Positions 15,197 to 23,033 of a DNA stretch of 64,000 bases are shown here, one piece after another. The notes below the pieces were generated by a model. The model did no database searches, was not told the DNA's origin, and was given only the letters and a program-made list of their open reading frames with translations. This DNA comes from Agrobacterium salinitolerans (GTDB lineage Bacteria; Pseudomonadota; Alphaproteobacteria; Rhizobiales; Rhizobiaceae). The translations under genes were made by a program, and so were the position numbers. Location: assembly GCF_002008225.1 (NCBI RefSeq), contig NZ_MRDH01000006.1, positions 310,001 to 374,000 of the forward strand, given 5' to 3'. How positions within the stretch are numbered: position 1 is the first letter of the stretch; each line of letters opens with the position of its first letter.

Positions 15197-16780
15197 ATGA
15201 ACATCTATCGCGCCGGACAGGATCGCCCGCAACAGCCGGTTGAAAGACTGGAGGCGGAAGCCGTCAATTCCGCAAAAACGCGCAAACCGCTCTATGAAGC
15301 GCGCAAGAAGATTTTTCCCAAGCGCGCCGAGGGCCGGTTCCGGCGGTTCAAATGGCTGGTAATGCTGATCACGCTCGGCATTTATTATCTGACGCCATTC
15401 CTGCGCTGGGACCGTGGCCCCTATGCGCCAGATCAGGCGGTGTTGATCGATATCGCCAACCGGCGCTTTTATTTCTTCTTCATCGAAATCTGGCCGCAGG
15501 AGTTCTTTTTCGTCGCCGGATTGCTGGTCATGGCGGGGCTGGGGCTCTTTCTCGTCACCTCCGCCGTTGGGCGCGCATGGTGCGGTTATACCTGTCCGCA
15601 GACCGTCTGGGTCGATCTGTTTCTGGTGGTCGAGCGGGCGATAGAGGGCGACAGGAACGCTCGCATGAAACTGGATGCGGCGCCCTTCACGTTTGGCAAG
15701 TTACACAAGCGGGTGTTGAAACATGCGGTCTGGCTGGTCATCGGTGTTCTGACAGGTGGAGCCTGGATCTTCTATTTTGCCGATGCGCCGACGCTGGCGA
15801 GAGAGTTCCTGACCGGCGAAGCACCCATGATCGCTTACACCACCGTCGCGATCCTCACCGCTACTACCTATGTCTTCGGCGGGCTGATGCGGGAACAGGT
15901 CTGCACCTATATGTGCCCCTGGCCGCGCATTCAGGCAGCGATGCTGGACGAGAATTCGCTTGTCGTCACTTATAATGACTGGCGGGGTGAACCGCGCTCG
16001 CGGCACGCTAAAAAGGCTGCGGCGGCAGGGGAGAGCATCGGCGATTGCGTCGATTGCAATGCCTGCGTTGCGGTCTGTCCCATGGGCATCGACATCAGGG
16101 ACGGGCAGCAGCTGGAATGCATCACCTGCGCGCTCTGTATCGATGCCTGTGACGGGGTGATGGACAAGATCGGCAAACCGCGCGGGCTGATCGCCTATGC
16201 GACGCTGTCCGAATACCAGTCCAATATGGCGCTGGCGACCGGCAACGGCGAATACGCCATCCGTCCCGCCAATGTGCGCGAAGAGGACGGCCGTTTCAGT
16301 AGGCGCGTGCGCCACTTCAACTGGCGCATCATCTTCCGGCCGCGCACGCTGCTTTATACGGCCATCTGGGCTGCCGTTGGCATGGGCATGCTGTTTGCGC
16401 TGGTGACGCGCGAGCGGCTGGCGCTCAATGTCCTGCATGACCGTAATCCGCAATATGTGCTGGAATCGAACGGTTCGATCCGTAACGGCTACACGGTCCG
16501 AATCCTCAACATGGTGCCGCAGCCGCGCATAATGAGGCTGACGATGGACGGCCTTCCGAATGCGGTGATGAAGATAAACGGCATGGCCGATACGGCTGCC
16601 CGGGCTTTCGAGGTGACCGTGGAGCCGGATGAAGCGACGACGCTGAAGGTATTTGTCACCCTGCCGGGCGCGGATGTTGCGCGGGTAGCTGAAAATTTCG
16701 AATTCATCGTCAGCGATACGGCCGGCCACGAAACGGCCCGTTACGATGCGGTCTTCAATGCTCCGGGAGTGAAAAAATGA
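15197..16780 (+). CDS. ccoG: cytochrome c oxidase accessory protein CcoG/FixG
   Basis: CcoG is a membrane-bound polyferredoxin that helps deliver reduced copper during cbb3 oxidase assembly. The 527-residue protein has N-terminal membrane helices (about residues 52-70, 95-125), a conserved WCGYTCPQTVW (about 132-142), two more spans, a double [4Fe-4S] region CVDCNACVAVCP and CITCALCIDAC (about 284-320), another helix near 390, and a C-terminal immunoglobulin-like domain. The start is not settled: ATG 15197 has only a weak ribosome-binding site, while an ideal AGGAG serves an out-of-frame ATG at 15184. It overlaps ccoH by four bases. Confidence 0.95.
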   Translation: MNIYRAGQDRPQQPVERLEAEAVNSAKTRKPLYEARKKIFPKRAEGRFRRFKWLVMLITLGIYYLTPFLRWDRGPYAPDQAVLIDIANRRFYFFFIEIWPQEFFFVAGLLVMAGLGLFLVTSAVGRAWCGYTCPQTVWVDLFLVVERAIEGDRNARMKLDAAPFTFGKLHKRVLKHAVWLVIGVLTGGAWIFYFADAPTLAREFLTGEAPMIAYTTVAILTATTYVFGGLMREQVCTYMCPWPRIQAAMLDENSLVVTYNDWRGEPRSRHAKKAAAAGESIGDCVDCNACVAVCPMGIDIRDGQQLECITCALCIDACDGVMDKIGKPRGLIAYATLSEYQSNMALATGNGEYAIRPANVREEDGRFSRRVRHFNWRIIFRPRTLLYTAIWAAVGMGMLFALVTRERLALNVLHDRNPQYVLESNGSIRNGYTVRILNMVPQPRIMRLTMDGLPNAVMKINGMADTAARAFEVTVEPDEATTLKVFVTLPGADVARVAENFEFIVSDTAGHETARYDAVFNAPGVKK

Positions 16781-17277
16781 CGGTGAACAATCAACGCGCC
16801 TCCGGTTTCACATTTACAGGCTGGCACATGCTCGGCGTGATGGTGCTGTTCTTTGGTACCATCATTACCGTCAACATGATCATGGCCTGGAACGCGATCC
16901 ATAGCTGGAGCGGGCTTGTGGTGCCCAATACCTATGTGGCCAGCCAGCAGTTCAACGCCAAGGCGGAGGCCGCCAAGGCAAGGGCTGCAACCGGCATCAA
17001 GGGCAGGCTGGCGGTGGATGAAAAGACGGTGCGTTACGAAGTTTTCCATCCGGATGCCGGGCCTGTCGACACGGATACGGTGACGGCGCATTTCCGCCGG
17101 CCCGTGGGTGAGAGCCAGAATTTCGACATGGAGCTGACCCCGGTTTCCACGGGTGTTTTCACTGCTGCGCATGACATGTTGCCCGGCCAATGGATCGTCG
17201 AAGTGACAGCCGTCAAGGATGGCCGGATCATCGTGCATGAGGGCACGCGGATCGCCGTCATAAGGGGGCGCAAATGA
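16777..17277 (+). CDS. ccoH: FixH/CcoH family cbb3 assembly protein
   Basis: FixH (CcoH) is a small single-span membrane protein needed for stable assembly of the cbb3 oxidase. The 166 residues comprise a short N-tail, one helix (GWHMLGVMVLFFGTIITVNM, about 14-33), the conserved WNAIHSWSGLVVPNTYVASQQFN stretch split around residue 40-60, and a beta-rich periplasmic domain. The start overlaps the ccoG stop (ATGA), and its stop overlaps the ccoI start in the same way. Confidence 0.93.
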   Translation: MTVNNQRASGFTFTGWHMLGVMVLFFGTIITVNMIMAWNAIHSWSGLVVPNTYVASQQFNAKAEAAKARAATGIKGRLAVDEKTVRYEVFHPDAGPVDTDTVTAHFRRPVGESQNFDMELTPVSTGVFTAAHDMLPGQWIVEVTAVKDGRIIVHEGTRIAVIRGRK

Positions 17278-19565
17278 GCTGCTGCGCACCGGGAACGGAA
17301 GGGTCGCTGCAACTCGGCGAACCGGTCAATCCGCCATCGTCGGAGGAATTGCTGCTGGCGAGCCGCGATCTGGGGCAGGGTCTTCGCCAGACCGATCTCA
17401 GCGTGCCGGGTGTTTATTGCGGCGCCTGCATCACCACCATCGAGACTGCGCTTCGCCGCGTGCCGCAAGTGGAGCGGGCGCGGGTGAACCTGTCGTCGAA
17501 ACGGGTGGCGGTCGTCTGGAAGGAAGAGGTCGATGGTGTCAGGACCGATCCTGCCGATCTTGCCCGCGCGATCCTTTCAACCGGATACACGACACATCTT
17601 TTCGCGAGCGGACCGGATGCTTCGGACGCGTTGCGCTCGCAGCTTATCAGGGCGGTGGCGCTCTGCGGCTTTGCGTCCGCCAACATCATGCTGCTGTCGG
17701 TCTCCGTCTGGTCGGGGGCGGATGCGGCGACGCGTGACATGTTCCACTGGATTTCGGCGATGATCGCCGCGCCGGCGCTGATCTATGGCGGGCGTTTCTT
17801 TTATCGATCGGCTTGGAATGCGCTGAAACATGGCCGCACCAATATGGATGTGCCGATCGCGCTCGCCATCACGCTTTCCTACGCCGTTTCGCTGTGGGAG
17901 ACGATCCATCACGGCGAACACGCGTGGTTCGACGCGACGGTATCGCTGCTGTTCTTCCTGCTGATCGGTCGCACGCTTGATCATGTCATGCGCGACAAGG
18001 CGCGCTCGGCGATTGCCGGATTGGCCCGCCTTTCGCCGCGCGGCGCTACCGTCATCGACGCGGACGGGGTGCGGGACTACCGGTCGCTTGCGGATATCGA
18101 ACCCGGAATGTCGATTGCGATTGCGGCGGGTGACCGGGTAGCGGTGGATGCCGTGGTGGTCTCCGGCAGCAGCGATCTCGACATGTCCATCGTCAATGGT
18201 GAAAGCGCGCCGCGCCGCGTTGCGGCAGGCGACAGCCTGCAGGCCGGCACGCTCAATCTCACCGGTTCGCTTGTCGCCCGGGTGACTGCGTCCGCAAAGG
18301 ATTCCTTCCTTTCGGAAGTGATCGGGCTGATGGAAGCGGCCGAAGGCGGGCGGGCACGTTACCGGCGTATCGCTGACCGTGCTGCAAGCTATTATTCGCC
18401 TGTGGTGCATCTTCTGGCGCTGGTGACGTTTCTCGGCTGGGGCATTTTCGGCGGCGACTGGAAACAGGCGATGCTGATCGCCATTGCGGTTCTCATCATC
18501 ACCTGCCCCTGCGCGCTCGGCCTTGCCGTTCCCGTGGTGCAGGTGGTGGCCGCAGGAAGGCTGTTCCGGCACGGTATCATGGTCAAGGAAGGTTCGGCCA
18601 TGGAGCGGCTTGCTGAAATCGACACCGTGCTGTTTGACAAGACCGGGACCCTGACCGTCGGAAAGCCGAGGCTGGTCGAGACCGGAGATGTAACGCCGGC
18701 CATCATGGCGATTGCCGCCGGCCTTGCCGCCCATTCGCGGCATCCGTTGTCGAAGGCTGTGCATGCTGCCTATAGCGGTGCCTTGCCGGCCTATGAAACG
18801 GTGCGGGAAATTCCGGGGTCGGGCGTCGAGGCCGAGACGGAAGCCGGCACTTACCGGCTCGGCAATCGCCGTTTCGCCTGTCTGGATGAGGCACGGGTCG
18901 ACAATGGCGATGCGCGGTCGGAAGTGGTGCTTTCTCTCGATGGCCGGCATCTGGCGAGCTTTGGCTTTGAGGACAAGCCGCGCGCGGGTGCGGTGGCGGC
19001 ATTGCGCAGCCTGTCTGGGCGGGGCCTTGCGCAGGAGATCGTCTCGGGTGACCGGGCAGCAGCCGTCAGCGCCATGGCGCAGCGGCTGGGGATCGGCAAC
19101 TGGCGCGCGGACCTGTCGCCGAAGGACAAGGCGGCGCGCTGTGCCGCGCTTGCCGGCGAGGGGCGCAGAGTGCTGATGGTGGGAGACGGTATCAACGACG
19201 CTCCGGCGCTTGCCGCTGCGCATGTGTCCATGGCGCCCGCCACCGCCGCCGATATTGGCCGGCAGGCCGCCGATTTCGTGTTCATGCAGGAGAATCTCGA
19301 TGCCGTGCCTTTCGCAATCGAGACATCGCAGCGGGCAGGAAGGCTTGTCCGGCAAAACTTTGCGCTTGCCATCGGCTATAACGTCGTCGCCGTGCCGATT
19401 GCGATTGCCGGCTATGCGACGCCGATGATTGCGGCCATTGCCATGTCGACGTCTTCGCTGGTTGTTGTTGCCAATGCGTTGCGCCTTGCTGGAGCGGCTG
19501 AAACTGTCCGTCCCCGGAGCGATGTAACAACAGGATTTGCGGGCGAGGGGGCGCAACTGGCATGA
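17274..19565 (+). CDS. ccoI: copper-transporting P1B-type ATPase CcoI/FixI
   Basis: CcoI is an inner-membrane Cu+ exporting ATPase required for copper insertion into the cbb3 oxidase. The 763-residue protein has an N-terminal heavy-metal domain with GVYCGACITTIE (metal-binding CxxC at about 49-52), eight membrane segments, the transport motif TCPCALG (Cys at about 411 and 413), the phosphorylation motif DKTGTLT (about 456), the P1B His-Pro site HSRHPLSKA (about 490), and GDGINDAP (about 638). The extra N-terminal CC in MSCCAPG is also seen in family members. It is coupled to ccoH and ccoS by ATGA overlaps. Confidence 0.96.
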   Translation: MSCCAPGTEGSLQLGEPVNPPSSEELLLASRDLGQGLRQTDLSVPGVYCGACITTIETALRRVPQVERARVNLSSKRVAVVWKEEVDGVRTDPADLARAILSTGYTTHLFASGPDASDALRSQLIRAVALCGFASANIMLLSVSVWSGADAATRDMFHWISAMIAAPALIYGGRFFYRSAWNALKHGRTNMDVPIALAITLSYAVSLWETIHHGEHAWFDATVSLLFFLLIGRTLDHVMRDKARSAIAGLARLSPRGATVIDADGVRDYRSLADIEPGMSIAIAAGDRVAVDAVVVSGSSDLDMSIVNGESAPRRVAAGDSLQAGTLNLTGSLVARVTASAKDSFLSEVIGLMEAAEGGRARYRRIADRAASYYSPVVHLLALVTFLGWGIFGGDWKQAMLIAIAVLIITCPCALGLAVPVVQVVAAGRLFRHGIMVKEGSAMERLAEIDTVLFDKTGTLTVGKPRLVETGDVTPAIMAIAAGLAAHSRHPLSKAVHAAYSGALPAYETVREIPGSGVEAETEAGTYRLGNRRFACLDEARVDNGDARSEVVLSLDGRHLASFGFEDKPRAGAVAALRSLSGRGLAQEIVSGDRAAAVSAMAQRLGIGNWRADLSPKDKAARCAALAGEGRRVLMVGDGINDAPALAAAHVSMAPATAADIGRQAADFVFMQENLDAVPFAIETSQRAGRLVRQNFALAIGYNVVAVPIAIAGYATPMIAAIAMSTSSLVVVANALRLAGAAETVRPRSDVTTGFAGEGAQLA

Positions 19566-19720
19566 ACATGCTGATCTATCTCATTCCCGTCGCGCTGTTC
19601 TTAGGGGCACTTGGCCTTTTCGCCTTCCTCTGGTCGGTGCGTTCGGGCCAATATGAGGATATGGACGGGGCCGCCTGGCGAGTAATCGATGATGGTGATG
19701 ACCGGCCACGGCCCTCTTGA
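19562..19720 (+). CDS. ccoS: cbb3 oxidase maturation protein CcoS/FixS (52 aa)
   Basis: This short gene encodes 52 residues: an N-terminal membrane helix (MLIYLIPVALFLGALGLFAF, residues 3-22), then LWSVRSGQYEDMDGAAWRV, the conserved CcoS signature, and a charged end. CcoS is needed for haem and copper incorporation in the cbb3 oxidase. Its ATG overlaps the ccoI stop, and it closes the fixGHIS operon. No clear terminator follows in the 163-base gap before gnd. Confidence 0.92.
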   Translation: MNMLIYLIPVALFLGALGLFAFLWSVRSGQYEDMDGAAWRVIDDGDDRPRPS

Positions 19721-19883
19721 CGGAAAAACAAACGGTCAGTTTTGAACTTGTATCGACCTGTCGCAAATATGCAAAGCTGACTTGCGTCATCAAAATTTAA
19801 TCGTTTCAGTCGCGGCCAGCCTTGCCGTTTGGTGATTACAGTGCCACAACACGACCACCTAAAAGCAAGATGGAGGCACATCC

Positions 19884-21314
19884 GTGGAACAGGCAGAAAT
19901 CGGTTTGATCGGTCTCGGCGTCATGGGCTCGAACCTGGCGTTGAACATCGCTGAAAAAGGCAACAAGATCGCCGTATTCAACCGAACCCCTGAAGCGACG
20001 AAAAAATTTTACGCTGAAGCCGGGGCGTTGCAGGGGCAGTTGATCCCCTGCGAAACCATCGAGGAATTCGTCGCCGCCATTCGCCCTCCACGCCCGATCA
20101 TCATCATGATCAAGGCCGGCGATCCGGTGGACCAGCAGATGGAAATCCTGAAACCGCATCTCTCGAACGGCGACATCATGATCGACGCCGGCAATGCCAA
20201 TTTCCGCGATACGATCCGCCGTTTCGATAACCTCAAGGACAGCGGTCTGACCTTTATCGGCATGGGCGTTTCCGGCGGTGAAGAAGGTGCGCGTCACGGA
20301 CCGTCGATCATGGTCGGCGGCACCGAAGACAGCTGGAAGCGCGTCGAGAAGGTGCTGACATCCATCTCCGCCAAGTACAACGACGATCCGTGCGTGGCTT
20401 GGCTCGGCAATGACGGTGCGGGTCATTTCGTCAAGACGATCCATAACGGCATCGAATATGCCGACATGCAGATGATCGCCGAAATCTACGGCATTCTGCG
20501 TGATGGCCTTGGCATGAGCGCGGTTGAGATCGCCGACGTGTTCGCTGAGTGGAACAAGGGGCGCCTGAATTCCTACCTGATCGAGATCACCGAGAAGGTC
20601 CTGCGCGCCGCCGATCCGATCACCGGCAAGCCGATGGTCGATCTGATCCTCGACAAGGCCGGCCAGAAGGGCACCGGCAAATGGTCGGTCATCGAAGCCC
20701 AGAATATGGGCGTCGCCGCAACCGCCATCGAGGCGGCCGTGGCTGCCCGTATCCTGTCGTCGCAGAAGGATGAGCGTGAAGCTGCCGAGAAGATTTTCGG
20801 TCTGCCGACCCTCGCAGCGGCACCCGCCGACAAAAAGGCGTTTATCGCCGATCTGGAAAGCGCGCTTCTGGCCGCCAAGGTCGGCGCCTATGCGCAGGGC
20901 TTCGCCATCATGTCGGCCGCGTCGAAGGAGTTCAACTGGAACCTGCCGATGCCGACGATCGCCCGTATCTGGCGCGCCGGCTGCATCATCCGCTCGGAAT
21001 TCCTCGATGAGATCACTTCGGCCTTTACGAAGGATCCGCATGTGGCCAACCTCATCGTGACGCCGGCCTTCTCCGCCATCGTCAAGGATACCGACGCGCC
21101 GCTGCGTCGTGTGGTTTCCTATGCCGTGCTCTCCGGCCTGCCTGTTTCGGCGCTGGCTTCGGCACTCGGCTATTTCGATGCCTATCGCCGCGGTCGCGGC
21201 AGCGCCAACCTCATCCAGGCGCAGCGCGACTTCTTCGGCGCCCACGGCTTCGAACGCACCGACGGTGTGGACAAACCGCACGGCCCTTGGGGCAGCGGCG
21301 CGGATAGCTTCTGA
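19884..21314 (+). CDS. gnd: 6-phosphogluconate dehydrogenase, decarboxylating
   Basis: The enzyme converts 6-phosphogluconate to ribulose 5-phosphate and CO2 with reduction of NADP+, in the cytoplasmic pentose phosphate pathway. The 476-residue length is that of the long dimeric form. An N-terminal Rossmann motif (IGLIGLGVMGSNLALNIA, about 6-23) and NRTPE are followed by the active-site FIGMGVSGGEEGARHGPSIM (split near 127-146) and GAGHFVKTIHNGIEYADMQ, with the catalytic Lys near 184. The C-terminal RDFFGAHGFER is conserved. The start is GTG 19884 behind GGAGG. A strong terminator follows. Confidence 0.96.
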   Translation: MEQAEIGLIGLGVMGSNLALNIAEKGNKIAVFNRTPEATKKFYAEAGALQGQLIPCETIEEFVAAIRPPRPIIIMIKAGDPVDQQMEILKPHLSNGDIMIDAGNANFRDTIRRFDNLKDSGLTFIGMGVSGGEEGARHGPSIMVGGTEDSWKRVEKVLTSISAKYNDDPCVAWLGNDGAGHFVKTIHNGIEYADMQMIAEIYGILRDGLGMSAVEIADVFAEWNKGRLNSYLIEITEKVLRAADPITGKPMVDLILDKAGQKGTGKWSVIEAQNMGVAATAIEAAVAARILSSQKDEREAAEKIFGLPTLAAAPADKKAFIADLESALLAAKVGAYAQGFAIMSAASKEFNWNLPMPTIARIWRAGCIIRSEFLDEITSAFTKDPHVANLIVTPAFSAIVKDTDAPLRRVVSYAVLSGLPVSALASALGYFDAYRRGRGSANLIQAQRDFFGAHGFERTDGVDKPHGPWGSGADSF

Positions 21315-21335
21315 TAGGCTGAAACAACAAACGAC

Positions 21336-21362
21336 AAAAGGCCCGCGCGAGCGGGCCTTTTT
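21336..21362. terminator. intrinsic terminator after gnd
   Basis: AAAAGGCCCGC-gcga-GCGGGCCTTTTT gives a 7-bp GC stem with a four-base loop, A-run before and T-run after. It works for gnd and for the convergent RcnB-like gene. Confidence 0.88.
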
Positions 21363-21381
21363 CATTTCATCTATGCCTCGA

Positions 21382-21708
21382 TTAGCGGGCGGCGGCGAGA
21401 CCGACGATGAGGCCGCTGACGGCGTTGATGAGCAGGAACTGGTTGTCGACGCGCACCCAGCGCTGGTCGCGGCGCGGTTCGGCAAGGCGATAGCGGCGGT
21501 AGTCACGGCGGTCCACCATGTTGCGGCGCTCACGGGCCGAGAGGCGCTGGCCGCGATCCCAGCGGTGCTTCTTGACGATGACTTTCTTGGTGGTGACCTG
21601 ACGCTCGACGGTAACGCCGCGATGGCGGTCGTCGTGGCGGCTCTGGGCCTGAGCCATCGGGGCTGCAAGAACGGTGGCTGCCAGAAGAATGGTGACGAAC
21701 TTTTTCAT
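21382..21708 (-). CDS. RcnB-like periplasmic protein (108 aa)
   Basis: A signal peptide (MKKFVTILLAATVLAAPMAQA, cleavage near residue 21) precedes a basic region rich in Arg and His. The C-terminal part WDRGQRLSARERRNMVDR, YRRYRLAEPRRDQRWVRVDN and FLLINAVSGLIVGL matches the RcnB family fold (PF11776-like). In E. coli RcnB affects nickel/cobalt efflux, but most family members are uncharacterised and the metal link should not be assumed here. No rcnA homologue lies nearby. It converges with gnd. Confidence 0.8.
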   Translation of the reverse strand: MKKFVTILLAATVLAAPMAQAQSRHDDRHRGVTVERQVTTKKVIVKKHRWDRGQRLSARERRNMVDRRDYRRYRLAEPRRDQRWVRVDNQFLLINAVSGLIVGLAAAR

Positions 21709-21898
21709 GGACGTTTCCTCTCGTGTTTCGATGAGGAGAACTTACGAATAAACGAATGAACGGAAACTGAATTTAAAATTACATTTATGTAATGGTTATT
21801 AACGGTTAGGTGCGGACATTAATTCTTCGGTTGCAGATTGCAATCCGGCTTTTGGAGTGAGACCGCCCGGTATCCGCCGGACGGCCTTGCTTCATATA

Positions 21899-22930
21899 TC
21901 AGGCCCGTTCGGCGGATTTTGCCCAGAGGTTGATATCAGCGTCCTTGGCGTAACGGTCGATTTCCGCAAGCTCGTCGGCGGAGAAATCGGCGTTGTCGAG
22001 CGCCTTCACGCAATCCTCGACCTGTTCGACACGGCTTGCGCCGATCAGCGCCGAGGTGATGCGGCCGCCGCGCAGAACCCAGGCGATGGCCATCTGCGCC
22101 AGCGTCTGGCCGCGGCGTTCGGCAATGCTGTTCAGCGCGCGGATGTTTTCGACATTGCGCTCGTTGAGAAAGGCCGGGTTGAGCGACTTGCTCTGCGAGG
22201 CGCGGCTACCCTGCGGCACGCCACCGAGATATTTCGTCGTCAACATGCCCTGCGCCAGCGGCGAGAAGACGATGGAGCCGATGCCCAATTCTTCCAACGT
22301 GTCGACGAGACCATCTTCTTCGATCCAGCGATTGATCATCGAATAGCTCGGCTGATGGATGATGCAGGGCGTGCCGAGGTCCTTCAGGATCGCGGCGGCC
22401 TCACGGGTGCGCTTCGAATTATAGGAGGAAATGCCGACATAAAGCGCCTTGCCCGAGCGTACGATCTGGTCCAGCGCGCCGCAGGTTTCCTCAAGCGGTG
22501 TGTTGGGGTCGAAACGGTGGGAATAGAAAATATCGACGTAGTCCAGCCCCATGCGCTTCAGGCTCTGGTCGCAGGAGGCGATTACATATTTGCGGCTGCC
22601 CCATTCGCCATAGGGACCTGGCCACATGTTGTAACCGGCCTTGGAGGAGATGATCATCTCGTCGCGATAACCTCTGAAATCCGTCTTCAGAATTTCGCCG
22701 AAGGCGGTTTCGGCGCTGCCGGGCGGCGGGCCGTAATTGTTGGCGAGATCGAAATGGGTAATGCCGAGATCGAAAGCACGGCGGCAAATGGCCTGTTTCG
22801 TCTGGTGCGGCGTATCGTTGCCGAAATTGTGCCAGAGGCCGAGCGAGATCGCCGGCAGCTTCAGGCCGGTCTTGCCACAATGATTATATTTCATGGATGT
22901 GTATCGGTTTTCGGCCGGTTGCCAAACCAT
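21899..22930 (-). CDS. aldo/keto reductase, L-glyceraldehyde 3-phosphate reductase type (343 aa)
   Basis: The protein opens MVWQPAENRYTSMKYNHCGK, very like E. coli YghZ/Gpr, an NADPH-dependent aldo/keto reductase that reduces L-glyceraldehyde 3-phosphate and methylglyoxal. Catalytic tetrad candidates are visible: Asp in FDLANNYGPP (Tyr next to it), Lys in IISSKAGYNMWPGPYG, and His in YFYSHRFDP-like IFYSHRFDPNTPLEE. The nucleotide-binding end has GASRVEQVEDCVKAL. Start at ATG 22930 with GGAGG seven bases before it. It lies 103 bases from the beta-mannosidase gene on the same strand and could be cotranscribed. Confidence 0.9.
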   Translation of the reverse strand: MVWQPAENRYTSMKYNHCGKTGLKLPAISLGLWHNFGNDTPHQTKQAICRRAFDLGITHFDLANNYGPPPGSAETAFGEILKTDFRGYRDEMIISSKAGYNMWPGPYGEWGSRKYVIASCDQSLKRMGLDYVDIFYSHRFDPNTPLEETCGALDQIVRSGKALYVGISSYNSKRTREAAAILKDLGTPCIIHQPSYSMINRWIEEDGLVDTLEELGIGSIVFSPLAQGMLTTKYLGGVPQGSRASQSKSLNPAFLNERNVENIRALNSIAERRGQTLAQMAIAWVLRGGRITSALIGASRVEQVEDCVKALDNADFSADELAEIDRYAKDADINLWAKSAERA

Positions 22931-23033
22931 GGTTATTCCTCCATTTGCTGATGACTGGCTGCCACAGAACCCGGCAACCCTTTGAACTGTCGACGACAGG
23001 CGCATGTGCACCTGTCATTCCCGAGAGGGATGG

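Noticed and set aside
17577-19556. 659-codon minus-strand open frame opposite ccoI
   Set aside because: It mirrors a full-length copper ATPase gene with all motifs; the antisense product is low-complexity.
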